DNA of 64,000 nucleotides from Gammaproteobacteria bacterium (GCA_005878835.1 VBMV01000048.1:4427-68426), one strand, 5' to 3'. Numbered from the stretch's first letter, positions 16,176-26,209 are shown. The notes: generated by a model from the sequence alone, not told the origin. Numbers and translations: made by a program.

Positions 16176-17267
16176 TCAAACATTGAACCTGAAGTGCATG
16201 ACGTCGCCTTCCTGCACCAGGTATTCCTTGCCCTCCAGGCGCAGCTTGCCGGCCTCGCGCGCACCGGCTTCGCCCCTGCCGGCGAGGTAGTCCGGGAAGG
16301 CAATGACTTCGGCGCGGATGAAGCCGCGCTCGAAGTCGGTATGGATTGCCCCCGCCGCCTGCGGCGCGGACGCCCCGAGGCGCACCGTCCAGGCGCGCAC
16401 CTCCTTGGGACCGGCGGTGAAGAAAGTCTGCAGACCAAGCAGGCGGTAGGCCGCCCGGATCACGCGGTTCAACCCCGGTTCCTCGAGACCCAGGTCGGCG
16501 AGGAACTCGCGGCTCTCGGCCTCCTCGAGCTGCGCGATCTCCGCCTCGATGGCCGCGCACACCGCCACCACCACGGCGCCCTCGGCGGCGGCGCGCTGCT
16601 CGAGCGCTGCCAGGAACGGATTGTTGTGGAAGCCGTTCTCCGCCACGTTGGCGACGTACATCACCGGCTTTGCCGTGAGCAGCTGCAGCTCGCGCAAATC
16701 GCGGCGTTCCTCCTCGGTGAGCGCCAGCGCGCGCGCCGGCTTCACCGCATCCAGCTGCGCCTTGGCGCGTTCGAACAGCGCGCGCCTGCGGATCGCGTCC
16801 TGATCGCCGCTCTTGGCCGCCCGCGTGGCGCGATCCAGCCCCTTCTCCAGAGTCGCGAGATCCGCGAGCGCCAGCTCCGTGTCGATGATCTCCATGTCCG
16901 ATAGCGGATCGATCCTACCTGCAACATGAATGACGTCGCCGCTCTCGAAGCAGCGCACCACGTGGGCGATCGCGTCCACTTCGCGGATGTGCGACAGGAA
17001 CTGATTGCCGAGGCCCTCGCCCTGCGAGGCGCCGGCGACCAGCCCGGCGATGTCGACGAACTCGACCGTGGTCGGAACGATCTTCTCGGGCCTGGCGATC
17101 GCCGCCAGCTGCGCCAGGCGCGGATCGGGCACCGGCACCACGCCGACGTTCGGATCGATGGTACAAAACGGATAGTTCTCGGCCGGGACTTGTGCGCGGG
17201 TGAGCGCGTTGAACAGAGTCGACTTGCCGACATTGGGCAGACCAACGATGCCGCAGCGGATGGGCAT
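16176..17267 (-). CDS. ychF: Redox-regulated ATPase/GTPase YchF (OLA1 family)
   Basis: 363 aa, the normal length. The G1 loop G-L-P-N-V-G-K-S-T is at residues 9-17; the G3 region is [18 protein letters not shown]. The C-terminus holds the TGS domain ([15 protein letters not shown]) and ends V-M-H-F-R-F-N-V, as in the family. YchF binds ATP more readily than GTP, associates with ribosomes and affects stress responses. It follows pth by 21 nt on the same strand, the usual gammaproteobacterial pair. Confidence 0.97.
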   Translation of the reverse strand: MPIRCGIVGLPNVGKSTLFNALTRAQVPAENYPFCTIDPNVGVVPVPDPRLAQLAAIARPEKIVPTTVEFVDIAGLVAGASQGEGLGNQFLSHIREVDAIAHVVRCFESGDVIHVAGRIDPLSDMEIIDTELALADLATLEKGLDRATRAAKSGDQDAIRRRALFERAKAQLDAVKPARALALTEEERRDLRELQLLTAKPVMYVANVAENGFHNNPFLAALEQRAAAEGAVVVAVCAAIEAEIAQLEEAESREFLADLGLEEPGLNRVIRAAYRLLGLQTFFTAGPKEVRAWTVRLGASAPQAAGAIHTDFERGFIRAEVIAFPDYLAGRGEAGAREAGKLRLEGKEYLVQEGDVMHFRFNV

Positions 17268-17288
17268 GAAGAGGACTCGTCTCGTGCT

Positions 17289-17906
17289 TCAGGAGTTGGC
17301 GGGCGCCGTCGGCGCGCCCGGTGCGGATTCGCGGCTGTGCAGACGGTTCATGGCGATCTGCGCGCCTTCGCTGAGCAGCAGCGGCACGATATCCGCGGCC
17401 GCCAGCAGCGCCTCGTGGATGAGCTGCGCTTCCGCGGCCGGCGGGCGTCCCAACACGTAATCGAGCACCGCCGCCCGGTCGCCCGGGTGACCGATGCCGA
17501 TCCGCAACCGCCAGAACGTATCCCCCAGGTGCGCGATCACGTCGCGCATGCCGTTGTGGCCGGCGGCGCCGCCGCCCTGCTTGAGCCGCACCACCCCCGT
17601 TGGGAAATCCAGCTCATCGTATGCCACCAGCACCGACTCGACGGGGACCTTGTAGAAAGCCGCGACGCTGCGCACCGGGTCGCCGCTGTGGTTCATGTAG
17701 CTCATGGGCTTCAGCAGCCACAGCTCGGTGTCGCCCACGCGCATGCGCGCCAGTTCGGCGCGGTGGCGGGGCTCGCTGCGGAATGTGGCGCCATGTCGGC
17801 GCGCGAGCTCGTCGGCGAACTGGAAGCCCGCGTTGTGCCGCGTGCGTGCGTATTCGGTGCCCGGATTACCGAGCCCGACAATCAGCTTGAGCGGCTCACC
17901 TGCCAT
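17289..17906 (-). CDS. pth: Peptidyl-tRNA hydrolase
   Basis: 205 aa. Cleaves peptidyl-tRNA released from stalled ribosomes to recycle tRNA. Family motifs are intact: V-G-L-G-N-P-G near the start, catalytic His24 in R-H-N-A-G, K-P-M-S-Y-M-N, Y-D-E-L-D and G-G-G-A-A-G-H-N-G. It lies about 100 nt after rplY in the rplY-pth-ychF order seen in Pseudomonas and relatives. Confidence 0.97.
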   Translation of the reverse strand: MAGEPLKLIVGLGNPGTEYARTRHNAGFQFADELARRHGATFRSEPRHRAELARMRVGDTELWLLKPMSYMNHSGDPVRSVAAFYKVPVESVLVAYDELDFPTGVVRLKQGGGAAGHNGMRDVIAHLGDTFWRLRIGIGHPGDRAAVLDYVLGRPPAAEAQLIHEALLAAADIVPLLLSEGAQIAMNRLHSRESAPGAPTAPANS

Positions 17907-18003
17907 GTCGTTGACTCACACCGCAAACGCCGCCGGCCGCCGCAGGAGCGCCCTGGCTCCCGCGGCGGCCGGTGACGGGTCTGAGCAGTGCCTGTGGTGG
18001 CGG

Positions 18004-18798
18004 CTACTTCTTGCCGCCCTCCTTCCTGGCAGGAGCGGCTTCCTTCTTCTCCCCGCCCTTCTTGGCCTCGCCGGCGGCGGCCGGAGCGCCTGGGGCGGCG
18101 GGCGCAGCGCCCGGGGCCGCCGCGGGTGCAGCTCCCGGAGCCCCGGGAGCGCCTGCAACGGCGGGAGCCGCGCCCTCGGCGGGCACGGCGGCGGCGGCCT
18201 CTGCGGCAACCGGCTCGGGCTCCTCGGCACGCGGAGCATGGATCGATACGACCGGCGCGTTGCGCTGCGTGAGCTCCGGAATCGACACCCCTGCGGGCAG
18301 CGGGATGTCCGCCAGGAACTTGGTGTCGTTGAGGCTCATGTCCGAGAGATCCAGCGCCAGGAATTCCGGCAGGTCCTTCGGCAGGCAGCTGACCTCGACG
18401 TCGGCGCGCATGTGCGATACCACGCCGCCCTGGGTCTTGACGCCGGGCGACACGCTCTCTCCGCGGAAGTGGATCGGCAGCCGGATACGGATCGTCTCGT
18501 TCTCGACCACGCGCTGCAGATCCACGTGCACGACCACGTTCTTCGCCGGGTGCATCTGCACGTCCTTGATGATGGCTTCCTGGGTGCGCTCGCCGATCTT
18601 CAGCCGCACGATCGAGGAGTAGAAGCGCTCGTCGGCGATCATGGTGAGAAGATTCTGCTGGTCGAGAATGAGGGCCTGGGGGTCCTCGCGGGCGCCGTAC
18701 AGGATGGCGGGGACCTTGCCGGTGTGACGCAGGCGGCGGCTCGCACCCTTGCCTTGCATCTCGCGGACATCCGCGCCGAAGGTGAACGAAATACGCAT
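18004..18798 (-). CDS. rplY: 50S ribosomal protein L25, CTC family, with long Ala/Pro/Gly tail
   Basis: 264 aa from ATG 18798 (M-R-I-S-F-T-F), with GGAG 8 nt ahead; an upstream ATG would add nine poor residues. The N-terminal 90 residues are the 5S-rRNA-binding L25 domain (G-A-S-R-R-L-R, G-K-V-P-A-I-L-Y-G) and the next 100 are the TL5/CTC beta domain (V-E-V-S-C-L-P-K-D-L-P-E-F). The last 70 or so residues are Ala, Pro and Gly followed by a basic end (G-E-K-K-E, R-K-E-G-G-K-K), longer than usual and low in complexity. Confidence 0.95.
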   Translation of the reverse strand: MRISFTFGADVREMQGKGASRRLRHTGKVPAILYGAREDPQALILDQQNLLTMIADERFYSSIVRLKIGERTQEAIIKDVQMHPAKNVVVHVDLQRVVENETIRIRLPIHFRGESVSPGVKTQGGVVSHMRADVEVSCLPKDLPEFLALDLSDMSLNDTKFLADIPLPAGVSIPELTQRNAPVVSIHAPRAEEPEPVAAEAAAAVPAEGAAPAVAGAPGAPGAAPAAAPGAAPAAPGAPAAAGEAKKGGEKKEAAPARKEGGKK

Positions 18799-18858
18799 TA
18801 CATGTCTCCGCTGGTTGCACAACACTGCCGGTCCGCGACCGGCATCCCAGGAAAAACT

Positions 18859-19815
18859 TCAGTCGACGTACAGCGAGCTCACCGACTCCTCGTCGCGGAT
18901 GCGGCGGATGGTTTCCGCGAGCAGCTCCGCCACCGACAGCTGGCGGATACGGCCGGCCCGCTTGGCTTCGGCGCCCAGCGGGATGGTGTCCGTCACGACC
19001 AGCTCATCGAGCGCCGACTGCGAGATCTTTTCCACTGCGCCGCCGGACAGCACCGGGTGAGTGATGTAGGCCACCACCTTCAGCGCACCCTCGTCCTTGA
19101 GCGCCTGCGCGGCCTGGCACAGCGTGCCGGCCGTGTCGACCATGTCATCGACCAGCATGCAGGTCCTGCCCTCGACCTCGCCGATGATGTTCATCACCTT
19201 TGACTCGTTCGGCCGCGGGCGCCGCTTGTCGATGATCGCCAGCTCGGCATCGTCGAGGCGTTTGGCGAAGGCCCGCGCGCGCGCCACGCCGCCCACATCG
19301 GGCGACACGACGATCACGTTGCGGTAGGCCTGCTTCCACGCCTCGCCGAGCAACACCGGCGAGGCATACACGTTGTCGACCGGAATGTCGAAAAATCCCT
19401 GGATCTGATCCGAGTGCAGATCGACCGTCAGCAGGCGATTCACTCCCGCGCTCGAGATCATGTTGGCGACCAGCTTCGCCGTGATGGCCGAGCGCGTCGC
19501 GCGTGGGCGCCGGTCCTGGCGCGAGTAGCCGAAGTACGGCACTACCGCCGTGATCCGAGCGGCGGAGGCGCGGCGGCAGGCGTCCACCATCACCAGCAGC
19601 TCCATCAGGCTGTCGTTCGCCGGCGGACAGGTCGACTGCACGATGAACACGTCGCGCCCGCGCACGTTCTCCATCAGCTCGATGTTGACCTCGCCGTCGC
19701 TGAAACGACCGACATACGCACGCCCGAGCGAGATCTGCAGGCTGCGCGCAATGTCCTGCGCCAGCGCCGGGTTGGCATTGCCGGCAAACAGAGCCAGTGT
19801 CTCGCTGGTACTCAT
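18859..19815 (-). CDS. prs: Ribose-phosphate pyrophosphokinase (PRPP synthase)
   Basis: 318 aa from ATG 19815 ([10 protein letters not shown]); the longer frame upstream runs through tRNA-Gln and is rejected. Makes PRPP from ribose 5-phosphate and ATP for purine, pyrimidine, His, Trp and NAD synthesis. Conserved parts: [24 protein letters not shown], the [11 protein letters not shown] loop and the PRPP loop [10 protein letters not shown]. It lies between tRNA-Gln and rplY, the usual place. Confidence 0.97.
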   Translation of the reverse strand: MSTSETLALFAGNANPALAQDIARSLQISLGRAYVGRFSDGEVNIELMENVRGRDVFIVQSTCPPANDSLMELLVMVDACRRASAARITAVVPYFGYSRQDRRPRATRSAITAKLVANMISSAGVNRLLTVDLHSDQIQGFFDIPVDNVYASPVLLGEAWKQAYRNVIVVSPDVGGVARARAFAKRLDDAELAIIDKRRPRPNESKVMNIIGEVEGRTCMLVDDMVDTAGTLCQAAQALKDEGALKVVAYITHPVLSGGAVEKISQSALDELVVTDTIPLGAEAKRAGRIRQLSVAELLAETIRRIRDEESVSSLYVD

Positions 19816-19889
19816 ACTCTCTGCGCTGTGTGCAATTTCCACGGCGTGAGCCCCGTGCCCGCGCGCATCCCGCGCCGGCCTCATGAAAC

Positions 19890-19964
19890 TGGCTGGGGTG
19901 GAAGGATTCGAACCTCCGAATGGCGGGATCAAAACCCGCTGCCTTACCACTTGGCGACACCCCA
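19890..19964 (-). tRNA. tRNA-Gln (TTG)
   Basis: 75 nt on the minus strand: acceptor TGGGGTG pairs with CACCCCA, then G-CCA is encoded. Anticodon stem GCGGG/CCCGC encloses TTTTGAT, giving anticodon TTG. The T-arm is GGAGG-TTCGAAT-CCTTC (with a G-T pair). Position between ispE and prs is conserved in gammaproteobacteria. Confidence 0.95.
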
Positions 19965-20015
19965 GCATCTGTCCGCCCGCGCGGCGAGCTGGCGGGCGCG
20001 CATCTTACAGCCGCC

Positions 20016-20903
20016 TCACGTTTGCCGCCCGTGCTTGAGCAGCTCGTGCACCGGCGAGCTGTTCAGGCCCCGAGCCACGAAGCTCCTCCAGCGATCGGGA
20101 ACCCGCGCCGCCAGGCGCTCGGCCTCACTGGCACTCCCGCACGCGCTGAACACGCACGAGCCGGTGCCCGTCAGGTGCGCCGGCGCAAACCGCGCCAGCC
20201 ACTCGAGCGCTTCCGCCACCTGCGGTGAGCCCGAGCGCACCACCGGCTCGCAGTCGTTGCGCCCCCCCGACTCAAAAAAGGCGTGTAGTGTGATGAGGGG
20301 CGAATTTCGTGTCAATTCAGGGCTCTGGAACACCTCATGGGTACTCACCGCGACTCCCGGGTGGATGATGACGTACCACCTCGCGGGCAGGGTGACGGGT
20401 GTCAGGCGCTCGCCGACCCCCTCGGCCCAGGCTGAGGAACCCTGAACAAAAACAGGCACATCCGCCCCAAGCGGTCTGGCAAGGGCCGCGAGCTCGCTCA
20501 CCGAGAGCCCGCAGCTCCACAGCTCGTTCAGCCCGAGCAGCGTCGTCGCCGCGTCCGAGCTGCCCCCGCCCAGGCCGCCGCCCAGGGGGATGCGCTTGTG
20601 CACCTTGAGGTTTGCCCCGAGGCGCGTGCCGGTGGCGCTCTGCAGCGCCCGGGCCGCCCGCACGGTCAGGTCCGTCTCGCCCGGTACGCCCGGCGGGCCC
20701 ACCGGCCGCTCGATCTGCCCGTCCTCGCGCACACTGATCGCGACCGTGTCGCACAGGTCGATGAGCTGAAAGAGCGTCTGCAGCTCGTGATAACCGTCCG
20801 CGCGACGGCCGATGACGTGCAGAAACAGATTGAGTTTCGCGGGGGCGGGCCAGTGCGTCTGCGGGCGCGGCCCGCTGAGCGGATCGGCCGTCGCGGCTGT
20901 CAT
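20016..20903 (-). CDS. ispE: 4-diphosphocytidyl-2-C-methyl-D-erythritol kinase
   Basis: 295 aa. A GHMP kinase that phosphorylates CDP-methylerythritol in the MEP isoprenoid pathway. Visible motifs: P-A-P-A-K-L-N-L-F-L-H-V, R-R-A-D-G-Y-H-E-L-Q-T-L-F and the ATP-binding P-L-G-G-G-L-G-G-G-S-S-D-A-A at 106-119. Its ATG overlaps the lolB stop (ATGA), so the two are translationally coupled. Confidence 0.97.
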   Translation of the reverse strand: MTAATADPLSGPRPQTHWPAPAKLNLFLHVIGRRADGYHELQTLFQLIDLCDTVAISVREDGQIERPVGPPGVPGETDLTVRAARALQSATGTRLGANLKVHKRIPLGGGLGGGSSDAATTLLGLNELWSCGLSVSELAALARPLGADVPVFVQGSSAWAEGVGERLTPVTLPARWYVIIHPGVAVSTHEVFQSPELTRNSPLITLHAFFESGGRNDCEPVVRSGSPQVAEALEWLARFAPAHLTGTGSCVFSACGSASEAERLAARVPDRWRSFVARGLNSSPVHELLKHGRQT

Positions 20904-21496
20904 AACTGCCAGTCATCCACGAGCAGCCGCACACGCACCGCGTCGCGTCGCAGCGTGAGGCGCGCCGGCAGCGACTCACCGCCGACCGCGACGTACAGGC
21001 TGTAGTCGATGTGCCAGCCGGCCTGGGTGAGAGCCTGCAGGCGCTGTTGCCGCTCATCGAGCTCCTCGGCGGCGGGCTGCGCGGGGTCGGGCACTCCGAG
21101 GATCCAGTAACGCAGACTCGCCAGCGGCGGATCGAACCCGAGACGCGTCGCAAGATCGGCGTGCGCCGCGGCGCTGTCCAGGTGCTGGCCGCGCGCCGTG
21201 ACTATGGCAAGCTCATTGCCCGATGCGCTGATCTGCACGGCACCTGTTCCGAGCGGGCCCTCGAGCGTCAGCTGCGAGCGCACGCCCTGCTGCTCCCAAT
21301 GCAGGCTCGCGTTGAAGCCCTCGTGTGCAGTTGCGACCGCCACGCGGCCACCGAGATCGAAGTGCTCGCGCGCCTGCAGCTGCGATCGGCGCACCTCCCA
21401 TGGGGCCGGCACCGGAAAGAACACGGGCGCGGTGCGGCAGCCGGCCAACACGCACAACAGGACCGCTGCGCCGACGCGCAGCACCCTACTGCGCAT
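20900..21496 (-). CDS. lolB: Outer-membrane lipoprotein receptor LolB
   Basis: 198 aa from ATG 21496; the longer upstream frame overlaps the TPR gene and is rejected. Lipobox V-L-A-G-C puts the lipidated Cys at 20. The mature part has LolB features (F-D-L-G-G-R-V-A-V, S-L-H-W-E-Q-Q-G, L-R-Y-W-I-L-G-V-P). LolB takes lipoproteins from LolA and inserts them in the outer membrane. It overlaps the TPR lipoprotein gene by 11 nt and ispE by 4 nt. Confidence 0.95.
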   Translation of the reverse strand: MRSRVLRVGAAVLLCVLAGCRTAPVFFPVPAPWEVRRSQLQAREHFDLGGRVAVATAHEGFNASLHWEQQGVRSQLTLEGPLGTGAVQISASGNELAIVTARGQHLDSAAAHADLATRLGFDPPLASLRYWILGVPDPAQPAAEELDERQQRLQALTQAGWHIDYSLYVAVGGESLPARLTLRRDAVRVRLLVDDWQL

Positions 21497-23294
21497 CGGG
21501 CAGGAACCGTTTGAGCGTAGCCTTGAGCGGTTTTGAATCGGGCTCGCGGGCCAGCGCCGCCGCCCACACCCGGCGCGCCTCGCCGGGCCTGCCGCTTGCC
21601 CACAGCGCCTCACCCCAGTGCGCCGCGATCTCGGCGTCGTGGCCGAGGGAGTAGGCGTGCTCGAGAGTGCTGATGGCGCCCTTGGCGTCGCCGGCACGGA
21701 AATGCACCCAGCCGAGGCTGTCCAGCGCTGCGGGGTTGTCGGGCATCACGGCGAGCGCGCGGCGGATGAGCCCTTCGGCGTGCGCCAGCTCGAGCCTGTG
21801 GTCCGCCAGCGTGTAACCCAGCGCATTCAACAGAGTCGGGTCGTCGGGTCGCTCGCTGAGCATCTGCTCGAGCGCTTCGACCGACTCGTGCACGTGTCCC
21901 GCCTGTTCGAGAATCACTGCGCGGTCGTATTCGATCGAGGGGTGTTGCGGATGGCGCTCGAGCGCGGCGGCCAGCAATGCCAGCCCGGTGTCCGATTCGC
22001 CGTGCTCGGCCAGCAGCCGCGCCTTGGCGAGCGTCAGGTCGAGCTCATCCTCAGGGTGGTCTGCGGCGTAGTCATCGAGCAGCGCCAGCGCCTCGGCGCG
22101 CGCGTTACGATCGAGCAGGAGCGAGGCGGCGCGCGAGCGCGCCGACAGCGCCACCGACGAGTCATAGAGGCGGCGGTAGGCCGCGATCGCTCCCTCCGGA
22201 TCGCCGTCACGCGCCGCGATATCGGCCAGATACAGCTGCGCCGTCTCGTTGCCCTGGCCGCTCGACAGCAGCTCCGTGAAGCGCTGGCGGGCTTCCTTCA
22301 GGTCCCCGGATGCGAACGCCAGCAGCGCCAACCGCCGATCGACCTCCGCGGCCGGCGCGCCGCCGGAGCGCAGATGCTCGAGCTCCTGGTGGGCCTCCTC
22401 GTTGCGATCGAGCGAGGCGAGAACCTCCGCAAGCTCGAAGCCGCTGCGCGTTGCATCGTGCGCCTTCGCCTCGCGCGCCGTGGCGACCGCCTGCGGGGCA
22501 TCGCCGCGCACGACGTAGGCGCGCGCCAGCACCCGCAGGGCGGCAGGATCCTTCGGGTCACGTTGCAGCGCCTGCTGCGCGTACCCTTGCGCGCGCTCAC
22601 CGTCGTACGCAGCCAGCGCCAGCTCACCCAACAGTGTGAGCGTCTCGGGCGAGCTCGCCGGCGGCTCCAGCGCCCCGCTCATGGCCATCAACACGGCGGG
22701 CGCATCGGACTCCTCCAGCAGCAGCGCCGTCAACTCGGTCATGCTCTTCGCCGTACGCTGGGTGGCGCGCGGCGCGGCCGGCGTTGGGTCCGGAGCGGGC
22801 ACACGGTCGCCGGCAGAGCCGTCTGGCTGGGTTGGCCTGGTGCCCCCGGCGCCTGCCGAATTGGCGTGCTCTTCGGCGCGCCAGTAGTCACGGATGGCGG
22901 TGCGTGCCTCGGTGGTGTGATACAGCTTGAGCGCCACGGCCGCGTACAGGGCGTCGGCCTCGCGATCACCCGGCGCCAGTGCGCGCCAGCGGCCCGCCGC
23001 AGCCCAGGCGGCGGGCAGATGCTCGCAAGCCATCGCCACCTGCGTGGCGCGGCGGGCAAGCTGAACGTCCGCGGCAACCGTGGCGGCATGCGCGTAGGCT
23101 TCGGAGGCCGCCCGGCAGTCGCCGCGCTTCAGGGCTACCTCGGCGATCACGGTGAGGGCGCTGGCATCCCCGCCCGGGGTCGGCGGCGCCGCGGCCCTGC
23201 TGGCGGGCCGGACGGCGGCGCATCCGGCAAGCAGCGAGGCCGCCAGGAGCGAGGCGCACAGGACTGGGCTCGAGTTACGCAAGCAGCTGATCAT
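21486..23294 (-). CDS. TPR-repeat lipoprotein upstream of lolB
   Basis: 602 aa from ATG 23294 with GGTGAG just ahead. Lipobox L-L-A-G-C puts Cys25 as the lipid site. The rest is helical TPR-type repeats (A-E-V-A-L-K-R-G-D-C-R-A-A-S-E-A-Y, then L-L-N-A-L-G-Y-T-L-A-D and A-A-L-D-S-L-G-W-V-H-F near the end). An equivalent TPR gene sits next to lolB in Pseudomonas (PA4667 type). It likely works as a scaffold at the outer membrane; a role in lipoprotein or envelope assembly is inferred from context. Diverges from prfA. Confidence 0.88.
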   Translation of the reverse strand: MISCLRNSSPVLCASLLAASLLAGCAAVRPASRAAAPPTPGGDASALTVIAEVALKRGDCRAASEAYAHAATVAADVQLARRATQVAMACEHLPAAWAAAGRWRALAPGDREADALYAAVALKLYHTTEARTAIRDYWRAEEHANSAGAGGTRPTQPDGSAGDRVPAPDPTPAAPRATQRTAKSMTELTALLLEESDAPAVLMAMSGALEPPASSPETLTLLGELALAAYDGERAQGYAQQALQRDPKDPAALRVLARAYVVRGDAPQAVATAREAKAHDATRSGFELAEVLASLDRNEEAHQELEHLRSGGAPAAEVDRRLALLAFASGDLKEARQRFTELLSSGQGNETAQLYLADIAARDGDPEGAIAAYRRLYDSSVALSARSRAASLLLDRNARAEALALLDDYAADHPEDELDLTLAKARLLAEHGESDTGLALLAAALERHPQHPSIEYDRAVILEQAGHVHESVEALEQMLSERPDDPTLLNALGYTLADHRLELAHAEGLIRRALAVMPDNPAALDSLGWVHFRAGDAKGAISTLEHAYSLGHDAEIAAHWGEALWASGRPGEARRVWAAALAREPDSKPLKATLKRFLPDAQ

Positions 23295-23394
23295 ACTCAC
23301 CGGAGCACTATAGAGCCTCCGCAAGCGGCGCGCATTGCGCAACTTGTCACAAACTGCAGACATCCCGGAGAATGCCGCGCCCCAAGGCACAGCC

Positions 23395-24474
23395 ATGAAG
23401 GAATCCATCCGCCAGCGCCTGCAGAAACTGTCCGACCGCTTCGAGGAGGTGGGCCGATTGTTGGCCACCGACGAGGTAGCCGGCGGCTCGCAGCAGTTCC
23501 GCGAGCTGTCCATGGAGTACGCGCGCCTGCAGCCGCTGGCGGAGCGCTTTGGCCGCTACCACGGCCTGGAACGCGACCTGGCTGCGGCGCGCGACCTGCA
23601 GGCCGATCCGGACGCCGGCATACGCACGCTCGGGGAGGAGGAGGTGGGGCACGTGCGGCGCGAGCTCGAAGCCGCGGAGAGCGAGCTGCGCAGGCTCCTG
23701 CTGCCGAAGGATCCGCGCGATGACCGGAACATCTTCCTCGAGGTGCGCGCCGGTACCGGGGGCGATGAGGCGGCGATCTTCGCCGGTGACCTGCACCGCA
23801 TGTACGCGCGCTACGCGGAAGGCCGGGGATTCGCGGTGGAGGTGCTCAGCGAAAGCCCGGGCGAGCACGGCGGCTACAAGGAGATCATCAGCCGCATCGT
23901 CGGCAGGGGTGCGTTCTCGCTGCTGAAGTTCGAATCCGGAACGCACCGCGTGCAACGCGTGCCGGCGACCGAGGCGCAGGGGCGCATTCACACCTCGGCA
24001 TGCACGGTGGCGATCCTGCCCGAGCTCGATGAGGTCGACGAGGTCGAGATCAACCCGGCCGAGCTGCGCATCGACACCTACCGCTCCTCGGGCGCGGGCG
24101 GCCAGCACGTCAACAAGACCGATTCCGCGGTGCGCATCACGCACCTGCCGAGCGGCATCGTGGTGGAATGTCAGGACGAGCGTTCGCAGCACAAGAACCG
24201 CTCGCGCGCCATGGCGCTGCTCAAGGCGCGCCTGCTGGCCGCCGAGCAGGAGAAGCAGCAGAGCGCGCAGGCGCACTCGCGGCGCCTGCAGGTCGGGAGC
24301 GGCGACCGCTCCGAAAGGATCCGCACCTACAATTTCCCCCAGGGGCGCGTCACCGATCACCGTATCAACCTGACGCTGTACAAACTGCAGCAGGTCATGG
24401 ACGGTGAGCTCGATGAGCTGATCGGGCCGCTGCAGCAGGAGCACCAGGCCGAGCTGCTGGCAGAGGAAGTATGA
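23395..24474 (+). CDS. prfA: Peptide chain release factor 1
   Basis: 359 aa from ATG 23395. Recognises UAA and UAG and triggers peptide release. The P-A-T codon-recognition tripeptide is at 190-192 and the catalytic G-G-Q at 235-237. An in-frame ATG at 23335 is too far upstream and adds non-family residues. In most relatives prfA follows hemA; here the TPR lipoprotein gene diverges from it directly and no hemA is present. Confidence 0.97.
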   Translation: MKESIRQRLQKLSDRFEEVGRLLATDEVAGGSQQFRELSMEYARLQPLAERFGRYHGLERDLAAARDLQADPDAGIRTLGEEEVGHVRRELEAAESELRRLLLPKDPRDDRNIFLEVRAGTGGDEAAIFAGDLHRMYARYAEGRGFAVEVLSESPGEHGGYKEIISRIVGRGAFSLLKFESGTHRVQRVPATEAQGRIHTSACTVAILPELDEVDEVEINPAELRIDTYRSSGAGGQHVNKTDSAVRITHLPSGIVVECQDERSQHKNRSRAMALLKARLLAAEQEKQQSAQAHSRRLQVGSGDRSERIRTYNFPQGRVTDHRINLTLYKLQQVMDGELDELIGPLQQEHQAELLAEEV

Positions 24475-25199
24475 GTGAGGCCGCACCGGGTCTGACCGTC
24501 GACAGTGTCACCGGCATCGACGTGTCGCTGCCGGTGGCGGGTCCGGGCGCGCGCGCGTACGCCTTCCTGGTCGACTGGCACATCCGCGTGATTCTGGCGC
24601 TCGGGTGGTTCGTATGCGGTGCACTCTTTTACAATGGCCGCTTCAACGTCACGCCGCCCCTGATCAGCGATGCTCGCTGGTTCGGCGCGGTCGTCGCACC
24701 CGCGCTGACGATCTATTTCCTCTACCACCACGCGGTGGAGCTCGCGATGCGCGGCAGCACGCCGGGTAAGCGCATGGCAGGCGTGCGGATCGTGGCGCGC
24801 GATGGCGGCGCGCCCAGCGCCGGTGCGCTCCTCACCCGCAATGTATTCCGCCTGGTCGACAGCCTGCCGCTGTGCTACGGCGTGGGGCTGATCACGGTGG
24901 TGCTGACGCGCGACAACCTGCGCATCGGGGACATGGCGGCCGGCACGCTGCTGGTGTTCGAGCAGGCGGAGGCGCGCCTGCCGACCCCCGCCGGTGACGC
25001 GCACCGCGCCGGCCGGCTGGACGCGGCCGGCGCGGAGATCGTCGCCGAGCTGCTGGAGCGTTGGTCCGCGCTGCAGCCCGAGGCGCGCGTGCGGCTCGCA
25101 CGGCAGGTACTGGCGCGCTACGGCAGCGAGTCCGGTGAGTCCGGCGATGATGAGGCCGCCTGGCGCACGCGCCTCGAGCGCCTGGCGCGTCCCCGATAG
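24471..25199 (+). CDS. RDD family membrane protein
   Basis: 242 aa, start overlapping the prfA stop (ATGA). RDD pattern: [12 protein letters not shown] at the first helix, then a helix ending in Y-F-L-Y-H-H-A-V-E, and [14 protein letters not shown] in the second conserved block, then [10 protein letters not shown]. About three to four membrane helices. Molecular role unknown; RDD genes often flank SpoIIM-like and MoxR/DUF58 genes, as here. Confidence 0.9.
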   Translation: MSEAAPGLTVDSVTGIDVSLPVAGPGARAYAFLVDWHIRVILALGWFVCGALFYNGRFNVTPPLISDARWFGAVVAPALTIYFLYHHAVELAMRGSTPGKRMAGVRIVARDGGAPSAGALLTRNVFRLVDSLPLCYGVGLITVVLTRDNLRIGDMAAGTLLVFEQAEARLPTPAGDAHRAGRLDAAGAEIVAELLERWSALQPEARVRLARQVLARYGSESGESGDDEAAWRTRLERLARPR

Positions 25200-25210
25200 G
25201 GGTAGGTCAC

Positions 25211-26206
25211 GTGAACGGCTCGGCCCGGCAACGCGCTCTTACCGTCAGTCTGCTGCAGCGCGCGGACCTGTGGCGGCAGGCGGACAGGCGCGCCCGCCGC
25301 CTCGCCCGCGGGCGCGGCGACGATGCCGCGGACGCCACGCGCCTGGCGGACGACTATCGCCTGCTGGCCCATGATCTGGCGCGTGTGCGCGTGCTCATGC
25401 CGGACTCGCGCACCCGCGAGTTCCTGGAAGCCGCCTACGCACGCGCGCACGCGACGCTGCATCACGGCGCCTGGCGCATCGGCAGCGCCGTGTTGACGCT
25501 GTTGCGCGAGGAGCTACCGGCGGTGGTGCGCTGGCTGAGTCCCTACATCCTGTGGTCGACGGCGATCTTCGCGCTGGCCGTGATCGGCGGTTACGCGCTG
25601 GTATGGCGTTACCCGGAGCTCATCGCGCTGTTCGCCTCCCCCGATCTGATCGCGAGCGTCGAGCGCGGCCAGCTGTGGACGGAGGGGTTGCTGAACATCG
25701 TGCCCTCCTCGGTGCTGTCGGTACAGATCCTGGCGAACAACATCGTCGTGAGCCTGTTCGCCTACTGCGCCGGGTTTCTGTTCGGACTGGGCACTCTTTA
25801 CATCCTCGGTCTGAACGGCCTGATGCTGGGCGCGGTGTTCGCGTTCGTGAGCCTGCATGGGCTGCGCGCGCAGCTGCTGGCGTTCATCGTGGCGCACGGC
25901 TGCGTCGAGCTCTCGGTCATGTGTCTGTCGGGCGCCGCGGGGGCCGCGGTGGGCGAAGCGCTCATCCGCCCGGCGCAGGCCGGCCGCATCGAATCGTTCC
26001 GCGTGGCGGCGTTGCGCTCGGGCAAGCTGCTGTTCGCCTGTGCGCTGCTGCTGGTGGGTTCGGGGATGCTGGAGGGCTACGTGTCACCCAACCCGCGCTT
26101 CGCGCTGTGGGCACGAGTTGCGATCGGTGTCAGTTACTGGCTCGTGATGATCGCGCTGCTGTCCGGCTGGCTGTTTGGCCGGCGCGCCCGCCGGGCGCTG
26201 CCTTGA
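25211..26206 (+). CDS. SpoIIM-like (stage II sporulation protein M / DUF95) membrane protein
   Basis: 331 aa from GTG 25211 with GGGGTAGG ahead. A cytoplasmic N-terminal region of about 100 residues rich in Arg precedes five or six helices. The DUF95 core is visible: I-L-A-N-N-I-V-V-S-L-F-A-Y-C-A-G-F-L-F-G-L-G-T and F-I-V-A-H-G-C-V-E-L-S. In bacteria that do not sporulate this family travels with RDD and MoxR genes. Function unproven; a role in membrane or envelope maintenance is inferred. Convergent with the DUF58 gene, 3 nt apart. Confidence 0.88.
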   Translation: MNGSARQRALTVSLLQRADLWRQADRRARRLARGRGDDAADATRLADDYRLLAHDLARVRVLMPDSRTREFLEAAYARAHATLHHGAWRIGSAVLTLLREELPAVVRWLSPYILWSTAIFALAVIGGYALVWRYPELIALFASPDLIASVERGQLWTEGLLNIVPSSVLSVQILANNIVVSLFAYCAGFLFGLGTLYILGLNGLMLGAVFAFVSLHGLRAQLLAFIVAHGCVELSVMCLSGAAGAAVGEALIRPAQAGRIESFRVAALRSGKLLFACALLLVGSGMLEGYVSPNPRFALWARVAIGVSYWLVMIALLSGWLFGRRARRALP

Positions 26207-26209
26207 CCG

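Noticed and set aside
19816-19968. N-terminal extension of Prs
   Set aside because: It runs through tRNA-Gln; the family start is at 19815.
21618-23723. 701-codon plus-strand open frame opposite the TPR lipoprotein
   Set aside because: Arg/His/Gly-rich shadow of a GC-rich gene; no domain, while the minus strand has a clear lipoprotein with TPR repeats.
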